Origin: UBA3210 sp963623095
Lineage (GTDB): Bacteria > Bacillota_I > Bacilli_A > RFN20 > CAG-449
Direction: 5' to 3'
Length of the DNA: 45,978 nt
Assembly (NCBI GenBank): GCA_963623095.1
Contig: CAVFKD010000010.1
Coordinates: forward strand, 1 to 45,978
Shown here: positions 1 through 10,640 of the stretch, piece by piece
Position numbering within the stretch: the first letter of the stretch is position 1
Layout of the letters: each line of letters opens with the position of its first letter
Notes under the pieces: model-generated
What the model was told of the DNA's origin: nothing
The model's database searches: none
What the model saw: the letters and a program-made list of their open reading frames with translations, nothing else
Made by a program: the position numbers and the translations under genes

Positions 1-64
1 CATTAATTCAATGTAAAGAGACTCTCTTAACCATTGAACAAAGTATTTAGAAAGGAGAAGATCT

Positions 65-3000
65 ATGAAAAAATCAATGAAATTTATTGCGATTTTATTA
101 ATTGTTCTTTTAGGTGGTCTTGCAGTATTTTTTACTGTCCAAGGTATTCAAAGTTTCAATTTAACTAAAACTGCATTAAAAATTAAAATTAATGATGCAA
201 CTAAAACATATGATGGTACTCCTTTAACTCCAAGTGGTTATGAAATTAGTGAAGGAAAACTTAATGATGGTGATACAATCAAAATTAGTTATGATGATTC
301 TTTAACTGATGTTGGTTCAACTTCTGCCGGAGGTAATGTAACAATCGTTGATAAAAACGGTAATGATGTTACTTCCAATTATGATGTCGATGTCGAAGAT
401 GGCTATTTAAATGTTACAAAATCTAATTTAGATATTAGCATTAAAAATTCAACCTTAACTTATGGTGAAGAATTTGATGACCAAAGTTTTGCTTTAAGTC
501 CTTCTTCTTCCTTAGGTAGTGGAGATTCAATTACAACAACTTATACAAATACTGAAGATGGTAATCAAAAAGTTACTTTTTCTGTCACAAATAAAGATGG
601 TGAAGATGTTACAAGCAACTACACAATCAAAGTAACAGGAGGAAGCCAACAAACTTCTTCAACTGATTCCGCGATTATTTCTTTAGAAAAAAGAGATATT
701 TATATTAAACCAGTAACTTTAACTAAAGTTTATGATGGAACACCATTAAATAGAACTGCCAATAGTTTTGAATATTATAATAATTCAGATACTTTAGTAA
801 CAGGTGATAAAATTTATTTTTCTTATGATGATGGTACATTAGATGTAACTAGCTCTTCTTGTTTCAATGGTACTTATTCAATTAGAAAAGATTCTATTCA
901 AATTTTAAATAAGAATAATGAAGATGTAACTAAATATTATAATATCAATCTTGATAGCGCAATTATTGGTATTTATAAACAAGAAATCTCATTAAAATTT
1001 AAAACATTTACATATGATGAAATTTCTATTAATGGCATAAATGATATATTCTCTAATATAAATGATTATTCATCTTTAAATCTTACTTTTATTCCAGATG
1101 AATATAATTCTTTAAAAAATTATATTTTATCAAAAGATGCTGGATCTTATAAATATGAATATGATTATGAAAATCCTTTATTTTTAAATATTGATAGTAA
1201 CTACTTAGTAACTTTTGATAATATAACTATCGCAAAAAAGAGTATAAGTGTATCAATTGTAGATAATTTATCTAAAGCATATGAAGGTAATATATCTATT
1301 ACTGATTCTGATTTAATATTTAAAGATTCATCAAATAACATTTATTCTTTAAGTGATAAAAATCTTGAAGCATATAATTTATCTTATAATTTAAGTGGTG
1401 ATTCAACTACTAAAACTGTTTATTTATATGGTTTATCTTTAAGAAAGAAAATAACTAATAATGGAATAACTTCTTATAGAGATGTTACTTCAAATTATGA
1501 TATTGATTATTGTAATGGTTCTATTGAAATAACTAAAGCTAGTTTAGAAATTAAACCTAGTGATGAAACTAAAGTATATGATGGAAAAGAATTAACATTC
1601 AAAAGTTATGAAGTTGTTAATGGTAAATTATATAATGGTGATTATTTAATAATCGATTATAGTGAATATTCAATTACTAACGTTAATGAGTCAGGTAATT
1701 TTAGTTTTGATGTTTCTAAAATCAAAGTAATGTCATTAACTGGTGAAGATGTTACTAAATATTATGATATTGCTTCTTCTGAAGGTAGTTTAACTATAAC
1801 AAAAGCTAATTTAACTATTTCTCCAAAAGATAATTCTAAAACTTATGATGGAACAAGCTTAAGTTTTGATGAAAGTAAAATTGTTGTTTTAGGACTTTCT
1901 AATAATGAAAGTGTATCTTATTCTAACCTTCCTAACATTACAAATGTAAATGAATCAGGCGAATATTCAATTGATTCTAATTCAATAACTATTACTAATT
2001 CAAAGGGAGAAGATGTAACAGATAATTATAATATTTTTATTAATAACGCAAAATTAGAAATTAACAAAGCTTCTCTTGAATTAGAATTTAATGATGTTAA
2101 TTATTCTGAAGGTTTTAAATCTTCATCTATTAATGACGTATTTAAAAATGCACCAAGTTCTTTATTTATTTCATCTAGTGAATTTGCTAACTTTAATACT
2201 TATGTAAAAACATTAAGCGTAGGAGAACATCAAATTGATTTAACTACATATCCATTTATTAATGATGAAGGCTCTAATTATGAATACGTTCTTTCTTCTT
2301 TAAATGTTTTAAGAACTAATACAACTTTGACTGTAACAGTAAGTGATAAAACTTCTTTAAATTATGATGGAACTTATCCAACAAATTATAATTATTCTAA
2401 CTTTAATTTAATTGATAAGGGTGTAGTAAAAGTAGAAGGATTAGATTCTAATGATCATATTAGTGATATTGAATTTAATTGTACTTCTTCTTCCTCTGAA
2501 ACAAAAAATGGTGTATTTAAATATAAAATTGAATCAATAACTATATTAGATTCTAATGGTAATGATGTAACTTCCTACTATGATATTAGTTACAGTAAAA
2601 CAGATTTTACTTTATCTAAATTTAATTCAATTTCTTTAGATGTCAGTATTTCTTCAACAACAGTTACTTATGATGAAGATATTGATTATACTGATAGCAA
2701 TTTCTTAAAGAGTTTAGTCAATATTAATTATTCTTCTTTAGTCACTGGAAATTATATTGATTCATATTGGTATAATAATATCTCATATGATAGTGATTCA
2801 CATGAAGTCACTCTAACTTCTATTAACATTAATGATAAAGACGGTAATGATGTATCAATATTTTATGATCTTTCATCCATTTATCAAAGTGTAGGTTACT
2901 TATTTATTAATCCTAAGACAATTTATGTAACTTTAAATGATATTTATCTTACATATGATGATTCAATTAATATTTTTGAAACTGATTTATATTCTATAAG

Positions 3001-4453
3001 TAATAAAAATGACCTTGATGGTAATATAGGTAAAATTACTTATTATAACGGTAATGAAGAAACATCTTTAACATATATTAACCAACACACAGGTACATAT
3101 ACATTTACTTATACTTTAGATAATCCAAACTATAATGTAGTTACAACTGGCAATGGTATTATTAGTATCGCTAAAAAGGAAATTGAAGTTACATTAAATT
3201 CTCAATATTTAACTTATGGTGATGAGATAGATACTGCGACTTTAGTAACTAAGAATTATACTTCTGGTCCTACTGGAACTATAACTTATTATAAAAATGG
3301 AACTGAAGTTTATAAATCACAAATTGAATCTAATGCAGGTACATATACATTTACTTACACAATTGAAGATTCAAATTATACTTTAAAAACTAATGGAACT
3401 GGTATTATTGTTGTTTCTAAAAAACAAATCGAAGTTACTTTAAATGATCAATATTTAACTTATGGTGATGAGATAGATACTACGACTTTAGTAACTAAGA
3501 ATTATACTTCCGGTCCTACTGGAACTATAACTTATTATAAAAATGGTACTGAGGTTAGCAAATCACAAGTTGAATATAGCGTAGGAACATATACATTTAC
3601 TTATAAATTAGATGATAGTGATTCTAAAAACTATGAATTAATTATCCATGGTACAGGTAAAATTGAAATCGCTAAAAAGAAGGTTAATGTTACTTTATTA
3701 GATGCTTCTATTGAAGTAAGTGAATCAATTAATATTTCAGATTATATTAAATTTGCTTATAAAGGTGATTTTGATAAGACTCAAGGTAACATTGAAATTT
3801 ATTTTGGAAGTGATTTAGTTTCTACTATTTCATGTAATTCTTCAATCACATTAAATAATGCTGGAACATACACATTTGTTTATTCTTTAGATGATTCTAA
3901 TTACGAAATTGTTTTAAGCGGTGAAGGCAAAATTGAAGTAAGTAAAATTAAAGTTTATGCAACATTAAATTCTCAATATTTAACTTATGGAGATTCTATT
4001 GCTACTTCTAATTTAGTAACTAGAAATGCTTCAGATCCTGAAGGTGAAATTACTTATTATAAAAATGGTGAAAGTGTTGATATAACAGAAATTAAAAATG
4101 TTGGCACATATTCATTTACTTATAAACTAACATCGCAAGATAGCAAGAATTATGAATTAATCTTAGATGGTAATGGCATTATTGTTATTAATAAAAAAGT
4201 CATTTCTATCATGTTAAATAATGTAACTAAATCTCAAGGTGATACATTATATAACATTGATCTTGCAAGTGTATTAACAAGTGGTTTTGATATTAGTGAT
4301 TTCACATTTGTTTGTTATAAAGATGGACAAAAAATAGATATTAACGAAGTTACTACTGAAGTAGGAACTTATACTTACACTTATATGCTTAACGACACAA
4401 ATAATTATGAAGTTAATTATTTAACTTCTGCAGGAACTATTGTTGTAGCTTAA
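65..4453 (+). CDS. Giant N-anchored surface protein with YDG- and MBG-type repeats
   Basis: 1462 aa. A Lys-rich N-terminus and one hydrophobic segment (about residues 5-27) with no clear cleavage site suggest a type II anchor. The rest looks extracellular. Residues about 38-950 hold YDG-type units, each opening with a TYDG/VYDG-like strand and closing with a motif like GEDVTSNYDI. Residues about 958-1462 hold shorter YGX (MBG)-type units opening with LTYGDEI, including a near-identical pair. There is no LPXTG motif or C-terminal helix; the protein stops at the end of a repeat. The family link rests on resemblance to the Pfam YDG and MBG_2 bacterial Ig-like repeats. AGAAAGGAG precedes the ATG. 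It is first in a six-gene run and is probably an adhesin or surface stalk; its ligand is unknown. Confidence 0.85.
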   Translation: MKKSMKFIAILLIVLLGGLAVFFTVQGIQSFNLTKTALKIKINDATKTYDGTPLTPSGYEISEGKLNDGDTIKISYDDSLTDVGSTSAGGNVTIVDKNGNDVTSNYDVDVEDGYLNVTKSNLDISIKNSTLTYGEEFDDQSFALSPSSSLGSGDSITTTYTNTEDGNQKVTFSVTNKDGEDVTSNYTIKVTGGSQQTSSTDSAIISLEKRDIYIKPVTLTKVYDGTPLNRTANSFEYYNNSDTLVTGDKIYFSYDDGTLDVTSSSCFNGTYSIRKDSIQILNKNNEDVTKYYNINLDSAIIGIYKQEISLKFKTFTYDEISINGINDIFSNINDYSSLNLTFIPDEYNSLKNYILSKDAGSYKYEYDYENPLFLNIDSNYLVTFDNITIAKKSISVSIVDNLSKAYEGNISITDSDLIFKDSSNNIYSLSDKNLEAYNLSYNLSGDSTTKTVYLYGLSLRKKITNNGITSYRDVTSNYDIDYCNGSIEITKASLEIKPSDETKVYDGKELTFKSYEVVNGKLYNGDYLIIDYSEYSITNVNESGNFSFDVSKIKVMSLTGEDVTKYYDIASSEGSLTITKANLTISPKDNSKTYDGTSLSFDESKIVVLGLSNNESVSYSNLPNITNVNESGEYSIDSNSITITNSKGEDVTDNYNIFINNAKLEINKASLELEFNDVNYSEGFKSSSINDVFKNAPSSLFISSSEFANFNTYVKTLSVGEHQIDLTTYPFINDEGSNYEYVLSSLNVLRTNTTLTVTVSDKTSLNYDGTYPTNYNYSNFNLIDKGVVKVEGLDSNDHISDIEFNCTSSSSETKNGVFKYKIESITILDSNGNDVTSYYDISYSKTDFTLSKFNSISLDVSISSTTVTYDEDIDYTDSNFLKSLVNINYSSLVTGNYIDSYWYNNISYDSDSHEVTLTSININDKDGNDVSIFYDLSSIYQSVGYLFINPKTIYVTLNDIYLTYDDSINIFETDLYSISNKNDLDGNIGKITYYNGNEETSLTYINQHTGTYTFTYTLDNPNYNVVTTGNGIISIAKKEIEVTLNSQYLTYGDEIDTATLVTKNYTSGPTGTITYYKNGTEVYKSQIESNAGTYTFTYTIEDSNYTLKTNGTGIIVVSKKQIEVTLNDQYLTYGDEIDTTTLVTKNYTSGPTGTITYYKNGTEVSKSQVEYSVGTYTFTYKLDDSDSKNYELIIHGTGKIEIAKKKVNVTLLDASIEVSESINISDYIKFAYKGDFDKTQGNIEIYFGSDLVSTISCNSSITLNNAGTYTFVYSLDDSNYEIVLSGEGKIEVSKIKVYATLNSQYLTYGDSIATSNLVTRNASDPEGEITYYKNGESVDITEIKNVGTYSFTYKLTSQDSKNYELILDGNGIIVINKKVISIMLNNVTKSQGDTLYNIDLASVLTSGFDISDFTFVCYKDGQKIDINEVTTEVGTYTYTYMLNDTNNYEVNYLTSAGTIVVA
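3182..3660 (+). repeat. Near-identical tandem pair of 246-bp MBG repeat units
   Basis: Two adjacent units inside the first giant gene repeat with a 246-bp (82-codon) period. The block at 3203-3300 matches 3449-3546 with only a few mismatches, whereas neighbouring units share only protein-level motifs. This is the signature of a recent in-frame duplication or gene conversion, which would change protein length without breaking the frame. Confidence 0.85.
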
Positions 4454-4487
4454 ATTTAAATCTTAAAAAGAAAGGAGGTGAAACAAT

Positions 4488-7400
4488 ATGGGAATGTATG
4501 ATAAATATGTCAAAAAATTGAATTATATTTATATTATTAAAAAATTCATTTATAAATTTAGAATTGTCATAATCGCGGTTATTAGTTTAATTACCGCGGG
4601 AGTTTTAACATATTGTTTCACCAAAGGTTCTTTTTCTGGAACAATTAAAATAAATGAAAACTTTACTTATGGTGATACAATAGAATTTGAAGAAGATTTA
4701 AATTCTTTCTCATCAGGTTATTACTTTGAATATGCTTCAGTAAATAGTGAGGATTGGTCAACAACTAAACCAACAACATGTGGAACTTATTTAGTTCGCG
4801 CGGTCGCTCAAAATGCTTTTGGCATGAAAAAATATTCTGAGGTGAAAGAATTTAATATTTTACCAAAGAAAGTTTCTATTTATATTAATAGTAATGAGAT
4901 TTCTTATTCATCTTATTACGATGCAAAATATTCTTTTATTGAAGGATATTATGATAATTATGAAAGTATTGATCAAAATAATGCTACTTCAGGTTTAATT
5001 TCTGGAGATAAAATTATTTCTTATTCATATTTATATTCCTCATTAATCAATGAAGAACAATATTTTAATGAAGATATTAAGATTGATGAAAATACTTTAA
5101 AAATTATTAATGATCAAAATAACGATGTTACTTCAATGTATGAAATTTCATATATTACACGTAATGTTAAAGTTATTAAACAAGTATTGAATATTAATAT
5201 TAATTTTTCTAACAATAATTTAATTTATGATGGAAATTATTTAACTGACGATTTTATTTCTTTATCTAATGTTTCAAATAAAATGATTAATGATGAAGCT
5301 TTAGTTATAGAAGAAGGTTATTATTCAATTACAAATTCTAACAATGAAACTAAATTAATCTCTGAAATTAAAGATGTTGATAGATATTATGTTAATGTTG
5401 ATTTAACTAAATTAAGTGTTAAATCTAAAAATGGTGATGATGCTTCTAAAGGATATTTTATTAATATATCAAATAACAATGCTTCATTCGCAATTAATAA
5501 GCGTTCTATTTCTATTAAACCTTTAGAAGAGACTTATATTTATGATGGACAAGAACATTTATTTAATTCTTGGACATATGTAAGTGGCAATTCAAACAAT
5601 CAATTTGTTAATAATGATGAACAATATTTAAATGTTACATTTACTTATTCTTCATCTCCAATCAATGCTGGAAGTTATACAGGTTATATTGCATCTATAA
5701 ATGAAAATGAAGCATTTAAAAACTATGATATAAATTATCAAACTGCTTCTATATTAACTATCGCAAAAAGAACTGTTTATATTAGACCTAATGATATAAA
5801 TACTTATATTTATGATGGAAAGGAAAAAGAATTTATTTCTTGGATTTATGCTTCTTCTTCAGTTGATAATGAAGAAAATAAATTCTTAAATGGAGATGAA
5901 GCTTATTTATCTTTAACTTATAGATATAGTGATAGCCATATTTCCGCGGGTGATCATATAGGTTATATATCTTCCTATGGTACTGATTCACATTTAGATA
6001 ACTATGAAATCAATATTGATGAAAGTGGTATTTTAACTATTTTAAAACGTGATGTTTATATNNNNNNNNNNNNNNNNNNNNNNNNNNNNNNNNNNNNNNN
6101 NNNNNNNNNNNNNNNNNNNNNNNNNNNNNNNNNNNNNNNNNNNNNNNNNNNNNNNNNNNNNNNNNNNNNNNNNNNNNNNNNNNNNNNNNNNNNNNNNNNN
6201 NNNNNNNNNNNNNNNNNNNNNNNNNNNNNNNNNNNNNNNNNNNNNNNNNNNNNNNNNNNNNNNNNNNNNNNNNNNNNNNNNNNNNNNNNNNNNNNNNNNN
6301 NNNNNNNNNNNNNNNNNNNNNNNNNNNNNNNNNNNNNNNNNNNNNNNNNNNNNNNNNNNNNNNNNNNNNNNNNNNNNNNNNNNNNNNNNNNNNNNNNNNN
6401 NNNNNNNNNNNNNNNNNNNNNNNNNNNNNNNNNNNNNNNNNNNNNNNNNNNNNNNNNNNNNNNNNNNNNNNNNNNNNNNNNNNNNNNNNNNNNNNNNNNN
6501 NNNNNNNNNNNNNNNNNNNNNNNNNNNNNNNNNNNNNNNNNNNNNNNNNNNNNNNNNNNNNNNNNNNNNNNNNNNNNNNNNNNNNNNNNNNNNNNNNNNN
6601 NNNNNNNNNNNNNNNNNNNNNNNNNNNNNNNNNNNNNNNNNNNNNNNNNNNNNNNNNNNNNNNNNNNNNNNNNNNNNNNNNNNNNNNNNNNNNNNNNNNN
6701 NNNNNNNNNNNNNNNNNNNNNNNNNNNNNNNNNNNNNNNNNNNNNNNNNNNNNNNNNNNNNNNNNNNNNNNNNNNNNNNNNNNNNNNNNNNNNNNNNNNN
6801 NNNNNNNNNNNNNNNNATGGTTATATTGATGTAACTTCATTAGGTGATGATCCTAGATTAAATAACTATAAGATTATTTCTTCTAAAGGTAAAATAGTTA
6901 TTAATCAACGTGAAATTAAAGTTACATTTAATAATGGTGAACAAATCTATAATGGAAATTGCTTTAGTTACGATGAAATCGAATTAGATGGAAGTAAAGT
7001 AGAAAATATTGTTAATGGACATGTATTAAGTATTAACATTAATTTCTCTTATAAAGAAAATGGAGGAATTATTAAATCATCATCCATAATTGATGCAAGA
7101 ACATATGATTTATATATTTCTTCTTATTCTGTATCTTCAACTTCTGGTGAATACTTATTTAATTCTAATGATTTAAATAACTATAAAGTAAGTTTCGTTG
7201 AAGATTATATTTATACAATTAATCCTTATACTTATGAATTAACTACATATAATATTTCAAAAGTTTATGATGGAAAAGAATATGATTTATCTTCATTTAC
7301 ATTTAACTTACCATTCAATGGAGTAATAGTTAAAGTAAATTCATTAAATTATGTAGGAAGTAAAGTTCCTACAACTGTTGGTGAATACGAATTTACTATT

Positions 7401-10400
7401 TTAAAAGATAATTGTGAAGTTTTAAATACATCTTCAAGTGTATTAAATAATTACGTATTTGTTAATAAAGCAAATTCAAAATTAACTATTGCAAAATTAA
7501 AAGTTACTTTTACTCCAAATAACAATCAAAAAATCTATGATGGAGAAATCGCGATTAATGATAATGGTTATACATTTACAAAATTAGGTGAAGGAGATAG
7601 TATCGAATCACTTGGAATTAATGTAAGTTATAAAGTTATTGATGATAATGATAACAATGTAATCAATGTAGGTACTTATAGAATAGTTATCTTTGTTACA
7701 GGTAATACATATTTTGATACAAATTATGAACTTGTAACGGAAGAAGGAGAATTTATAATTACTCCTAGAATTTATAATGTTACATTAACTTATAATGGAA
7801 GCATTAAATTTGATGCTGAAGAACATGATTTTGAAAGTATTGATGGGGATTATTCTTTATCAAGTAATGATCAATTTACATCTTCATTAAGCTTAAATAT
7901 CATCTTTAAAAATGGTAACGAATCATTAAAAGAAGTATTCTCTAAAGGCAGTTATGAATTATTTATTTCTTCTTATACAATTGAAGGAATTTCTAATAAT
8001 CCTAACTTTGAATTTAATTTAGATAAACAATATTTCTTTGAAATTACTTCTTATACTCTTACTTATGTTAACCCTGATGTAAATGTTACTTATGATGGTA
8101 ATAAGCATCCTTATACTAAAGAAGAACTAGAAAGAGATAATGATGATATCTTAGAAAGTGAATCAAAAGATTTCTTATCAAAAGTAGGTTACAAAGTAAC
8201 TAGAAGTATTAGTCAAGATTTAAGCTCTGTTTATCAAATAAACGCAGGAACTTATAATTATAATTTAGAGATATCTATTATTGATTCTAAGGGCAATGAT
8301 CAAAGTTCTAACTTTAATATCATTATAATTGAAGGAAAAATTAAAATTAGTCCAAAAATTATAAAGGTTGATATTGAAGGAGAAAGTAAATATTATAGCA
8401 ATACTAATTACGTCTTATCAGATACAATTAAAGAATCTGTCTTAAGCCAAATTAATAATGGTATATTAGAATGTGATAGTTCTAAAAAGGTTTCTATTAG
8501 ATTCCAAAATGGTAAAAACTATAAAGAACCAGGAACATACAATGAATTCTATAATGATATTCTCTTTACTTTAGTGGATAAAGATACTGGAACTGATTAT
8601 GCTTATAATTATGATATTCAATATAACGCAACTAAGCCTTTAATCATTATGGCAAATATTATTACCTTTATAGATAATAAAGAACTTGAATTTGATTATA
8701 ATGGTTCCGCGATTAAATCCCTTGATAAATATCTAGAAATCGATGGAGAAAATTCAACTTATACTGATTTATCAATTTCAACTTCAAAAGTAACAATCAT
8801 TACTGAAGATGGTAGTGAATATGAATACGATACAAAAGATGCTTCATTTAAGAAATTTGATATTTTATTAAATGCAGGTACTTATATTATTAAAATTAAT
8901 GTTAATGATTTATATTTAAACTCTAAGCGTATTGGTGATAATTTAAATTATTATTCTTGCTCACAAGAAACTATTACTTTAACAATCGTTATTAATAAAT
9001 TTGAATTAACTGGTTCTGCTTATACTTATGACTATAATTTCTTCTTTGATCCTAACGATTTAGATTATAAGTTTACTTATCCTTATGGTTATTCTTCTAT
9101 AACCCCAACAGCGATTTCAGAAAGAACTATTGGATTTAATTTTGTTCCATTTAAAGATGAAAACGGTAATGAAATAACACCTTATGTTGATATCAATAAC
9201 AAGACTTGTGAAAACAAATTAGATTTACATGTATATTTTACTGATACAGGTGAAGATATTACTTCTAGCTGTGATTTATCAAATATAAATATTAGTTATG
9301 GCACATTAACTTTAACTTCGGATGTCACTGTTAATGGATATGAATCATGTGATTATACTTCTTTAGATTATAATAACTTAGGACCTACATGGATTTTGAC
9401 TGATGTAGGTAATGTAAATCTAAATATTGAAACTCAATATATCTTAAAAGATGAATTAGATATAAATTCAACATTTATTGATTCTATTAATGAAGTAGGT
9501 ACATATTATATTCTTTATAAGATTGATAGTGTTAATGTAAATGGTACTTATTATGAAGATTATTCATTCTTAAATTTAATTATTAATCAAACTTTTGAAT
9601 ATGATGGAGAAACTTATTATGTATTACAATATTATGTTTCCACATCTACTTTATATTTAAAACCTTATGTTACTGATTCATATGTATTTAATGGAGATAA
9701 TGTTTGTTTAAGCGCAGATCAAAATGAAATAGTTTATGGTAGTATTCGTCAAAATCAATATATTGAATGTGAATTCTCTAATAATGAAATTGGTATTATT
9801 GAAGGCAAATTAAAAAAATCTGTAACACCAAAAATTATTGCTTCACATATCTATGATGAAGAGGGCAATGAAGTAACTTCTAATTATGATATAAAATATG
9901 AATATGATGATTTCTTAAAAAATAAAGATGAATATTTACAACTTAAAGGTAAAGATAGATATTCGTATAAATTTAATGTCAATAAAACATTAAGTTATTC
10001 AAATCGTTATGTTGTTTATAAATCTTTTGGAGGATCATTTACTTATGATAATGAATATCATCAAGTAACAATAGAACCAACAATTATAAATGATTATAAT
10101 AGCGCGATTGAACAAATTAACAATAGAGTTGTTACTGAAGAAAATTATGGCTTATTAGATGGATATTATTATCAAGTAAAGAGTTATGGATCTTATAAAT
10201 TCTATAATAGTAGAGGATATAAGAACACTGTTTCATTTAAGACATATACTGAAGATGGAATTGATGTTTCTAGCGTATTTACTTATTTAATCTCTAATGA
10301 TAGTGAATTAGTTTATATTAATCAAAAAGATGTAATAGTCACTAGTGAATCTGCAAGCGCACAATTTGGTGATGTATTAGAATTATATGATCATACTATT

Positions 10401-10595
10401 TCTTCAATTGAAGGCTTATTAGACAATGGTGATCATATTGATTTAGATTCAATTGTTTGGACTGGTATTAATTCAACAGTTGGTAGTAAAGAAAACACAT
10501 TCGTTGTTACAAAAATCTTGAATGCAAAAGGACAAGATGTCACAAGTAATTACAATATTATTTATGTTTATGGTACTTTAACAATTACGTTATAA
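4488..10595 (+). CDS. Second giant N-anchored MBG/YDG repeat protein, interrupted by an assembly gap
   Basis: About 2035 aa if the 755-N gap is sized correctly; both sides read open in the same frame across it. A short basic cytosolic N-terminus and one TM helix (about residues 24-46) are followed by a long extracellular array of Ig-like repeats of roughly 90 aa. Examples begin with KRSISIKP and KRTVYIRP and carry YIYDGQE/YIYDGKE motifs. The C-terminus ends on a repeat strand (GTLTITL) with no sorting signal. AAAGGAGGTG lies 7 nt before the ATG, and the gene starts 34 nt after the first giant gene. It shares architecture with that gene and is probably an ancient paralogue working in the same envelope complex. 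Function is inferred only from repeat type and context. Confidence 0.8.
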   Translation: MGMYDKYVKKLNYIYIIKKFIYKFRIVIIAVISLITAGVLTYCFTKGSFSGTIKINENFTYGDTIEFEEDLNSFSSGYYFEYASVNSEDWSTTKPTTCGTYLVRAVAQNAFGMKKYSEVKEFNILPKKVSIYINSNEISYSSYYDAKYSFIEGYYDNYESIDQNNATSGLISGDKIISYSYLYSSLINEEQYFNEDIKIDENTLKIINDQNNDVTSMYEISYITRNVKVIKQVLNININFSNNNLIYDGNYLTDDFISLSNVSNKMINDEALVIEEGYYSITNSNNETKLISEIKDVDRYYVNVDLTKLSVKSKNGDDASKGYFINISNNNASFAINKRSISIKPLEETYIYDGQEHLFNSWTYVSGNSNNQFVNNDEQYLNVTFTYSSSPINAGSYTGYIASINENEAFKNYDINYQTASILTIAKRTVYIRPNDINTYIYDGKEKEFISWIYASSSVDNEENKFLNGDEAYLSLTYRYSDSHISAGDHIGYISSYGTDSHLDNYEINIDESGILTILKRDVYXXXXXXXXXXXXXXXXXXXXXXXXXXXXXXXXXXXXXXXXXXXXXXXXXXXXXXXXXXXXXXXXXXXXXXXXXXXXXXXXXXXXXXXXXXXXXXXXXXXXXXXXXXXXXXXXXXXXXXXXXXXXXXXXXXXXXXXXXXXXXXXXXXXXXXXXXXXXXXXXXXXXXXXXXXXXXXXXXXXXXXXXXXXXXXXXXXXXXXXXXXXXXXXXXXXXXXXXXXXXXXXXXXXXXXXXXXXXXXXXXXXXXXXXXXXXXGYIDVTSLGDDPRLNNYKIISSKGKIVINQREIKVTFNNGEQIYNGNCFSYDEIELDGSKVENIVNGHVLSININFSYKENGGIIKSSSIIDARTYDLYISSYSVSSTSGEYLFNSNDLNNYKVSFVEDYIYTINPYTYELTTYNISKVYDGKEYDLSSFTFNLPFNGVIVKVNSLNYVGSKVPTTVGEYEFTILKDNCEVLNTSSSVLNNYVFVNKANSKLTIAKLKVTFTPNNNQKIYDGEIAINDNGYTFTKLGEGDSIESLGINVSYKVIDDNDNNVINVGTYRIVIFVTGNTYFDTNYELVTEEGEFIITPRIYNVTLTYNGSIKFDAEEHDFESIDGDYSLSSNDQFTSSLSLNIIFKNGNESLKEVFSKGSYELFISSYTIEGISNNPNFEFNLDKQYFFEITSYTLTYVNPDVNVTYDGNKHPYTKEELERDNDDILESESKDFLSKVGYKVTRSISQDLSSVYQINAGTYNYNLEISIIDSKGNDQSSNFNIIIIEGKIKISPKIIKVDIEGESKYYSNTNYVLSDTIKESVLSQINNGILECDSSKKVSIRFQNGKNYKEPGTYNEFYNDILFTLVDKDTGTDYAYNYDIQYNATKPLIIMANIITFIDNKELEFDYNGSAIKSLDKYLEIDGENSTYTDLSISTSKVTIITEDGSEYEYDTKDASFKKFDILLNAGTYIIKINVNDLYLNSKRIGDNLNYYSCSQETITLTIVINKFELTGSAYTYDYNFFFDPNDLDYKFTYPYGYSSITPTAISERTIGFNFVPFKDENGNEITPYVDINNKTCENKLDLHVYFTDTGEDITSSCDLSNINISYGTLTLTSDVTVNGYESCDYTSLDYNNLGPTWILTDVGNVNLNIETQYILKDELDINSTFIDSINEVGTYYILYKIDSVNVNGTYYEDYSFLNLIINQTFEYDGETYYVLQYYVSTSTLYLKPYVTDSYVFNGDNVCLSADQNEIVYGSIRQNQYIECEFSNNEIGIIEGKLKKSVTPKIIASHIYDEEGNEVTSNYDIKYEYDDFLKNKDEYLQLKGKDRYSYKFNVNKTLSYSNRYVVYKSFGGSFTYDNEYHQVTIEPTIINDYNSAIEQINNRVVTEENYGLLDGYYYQVKSYGSYKFYNSRGYKNTVSFKTYTEDGIDVSSVFTYLISNDSELVYINQKDVIVTSESASAQFGDVLELYDHTISSIEGLLDNGDHIDLDSIVWTGINSTVGSKENTFVVTKILNAKGQDVTSNYNIIYVYGTLTITL
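6062..6816. other. Assembly gap (755 N) inside the repeat array
   Basis: The gap lies within the second giant repeat gene. The repeat stops at the start of one unit on the left and resumes about two thirds through a unit on the right. With units of 89-93 codons, 755 nt fits two whole units plus the missing part of a third, so the size is plausible but unproven. Near-identical repeats are the likely reason assembly failed here. Confidence 0.95.
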
Positions 10596-10640
10596 AAACA
10601 ATTAGTGAAATAAAAATATAATTTTTGTAGGAGGAAAATT

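Noticed and set aside
6037..6840. Open frames on both strands across the N gap
   Set aside because: They are almost all unknown bases and reflect only the lack of readable stops. The + strand repeat gene explains the flanks.
65..10595. CRISPR or DNA satellite array
   Set aside because: Repeats are long, coding and divergent, with in-frame periods; there are no short identical repeats with regular spacers.
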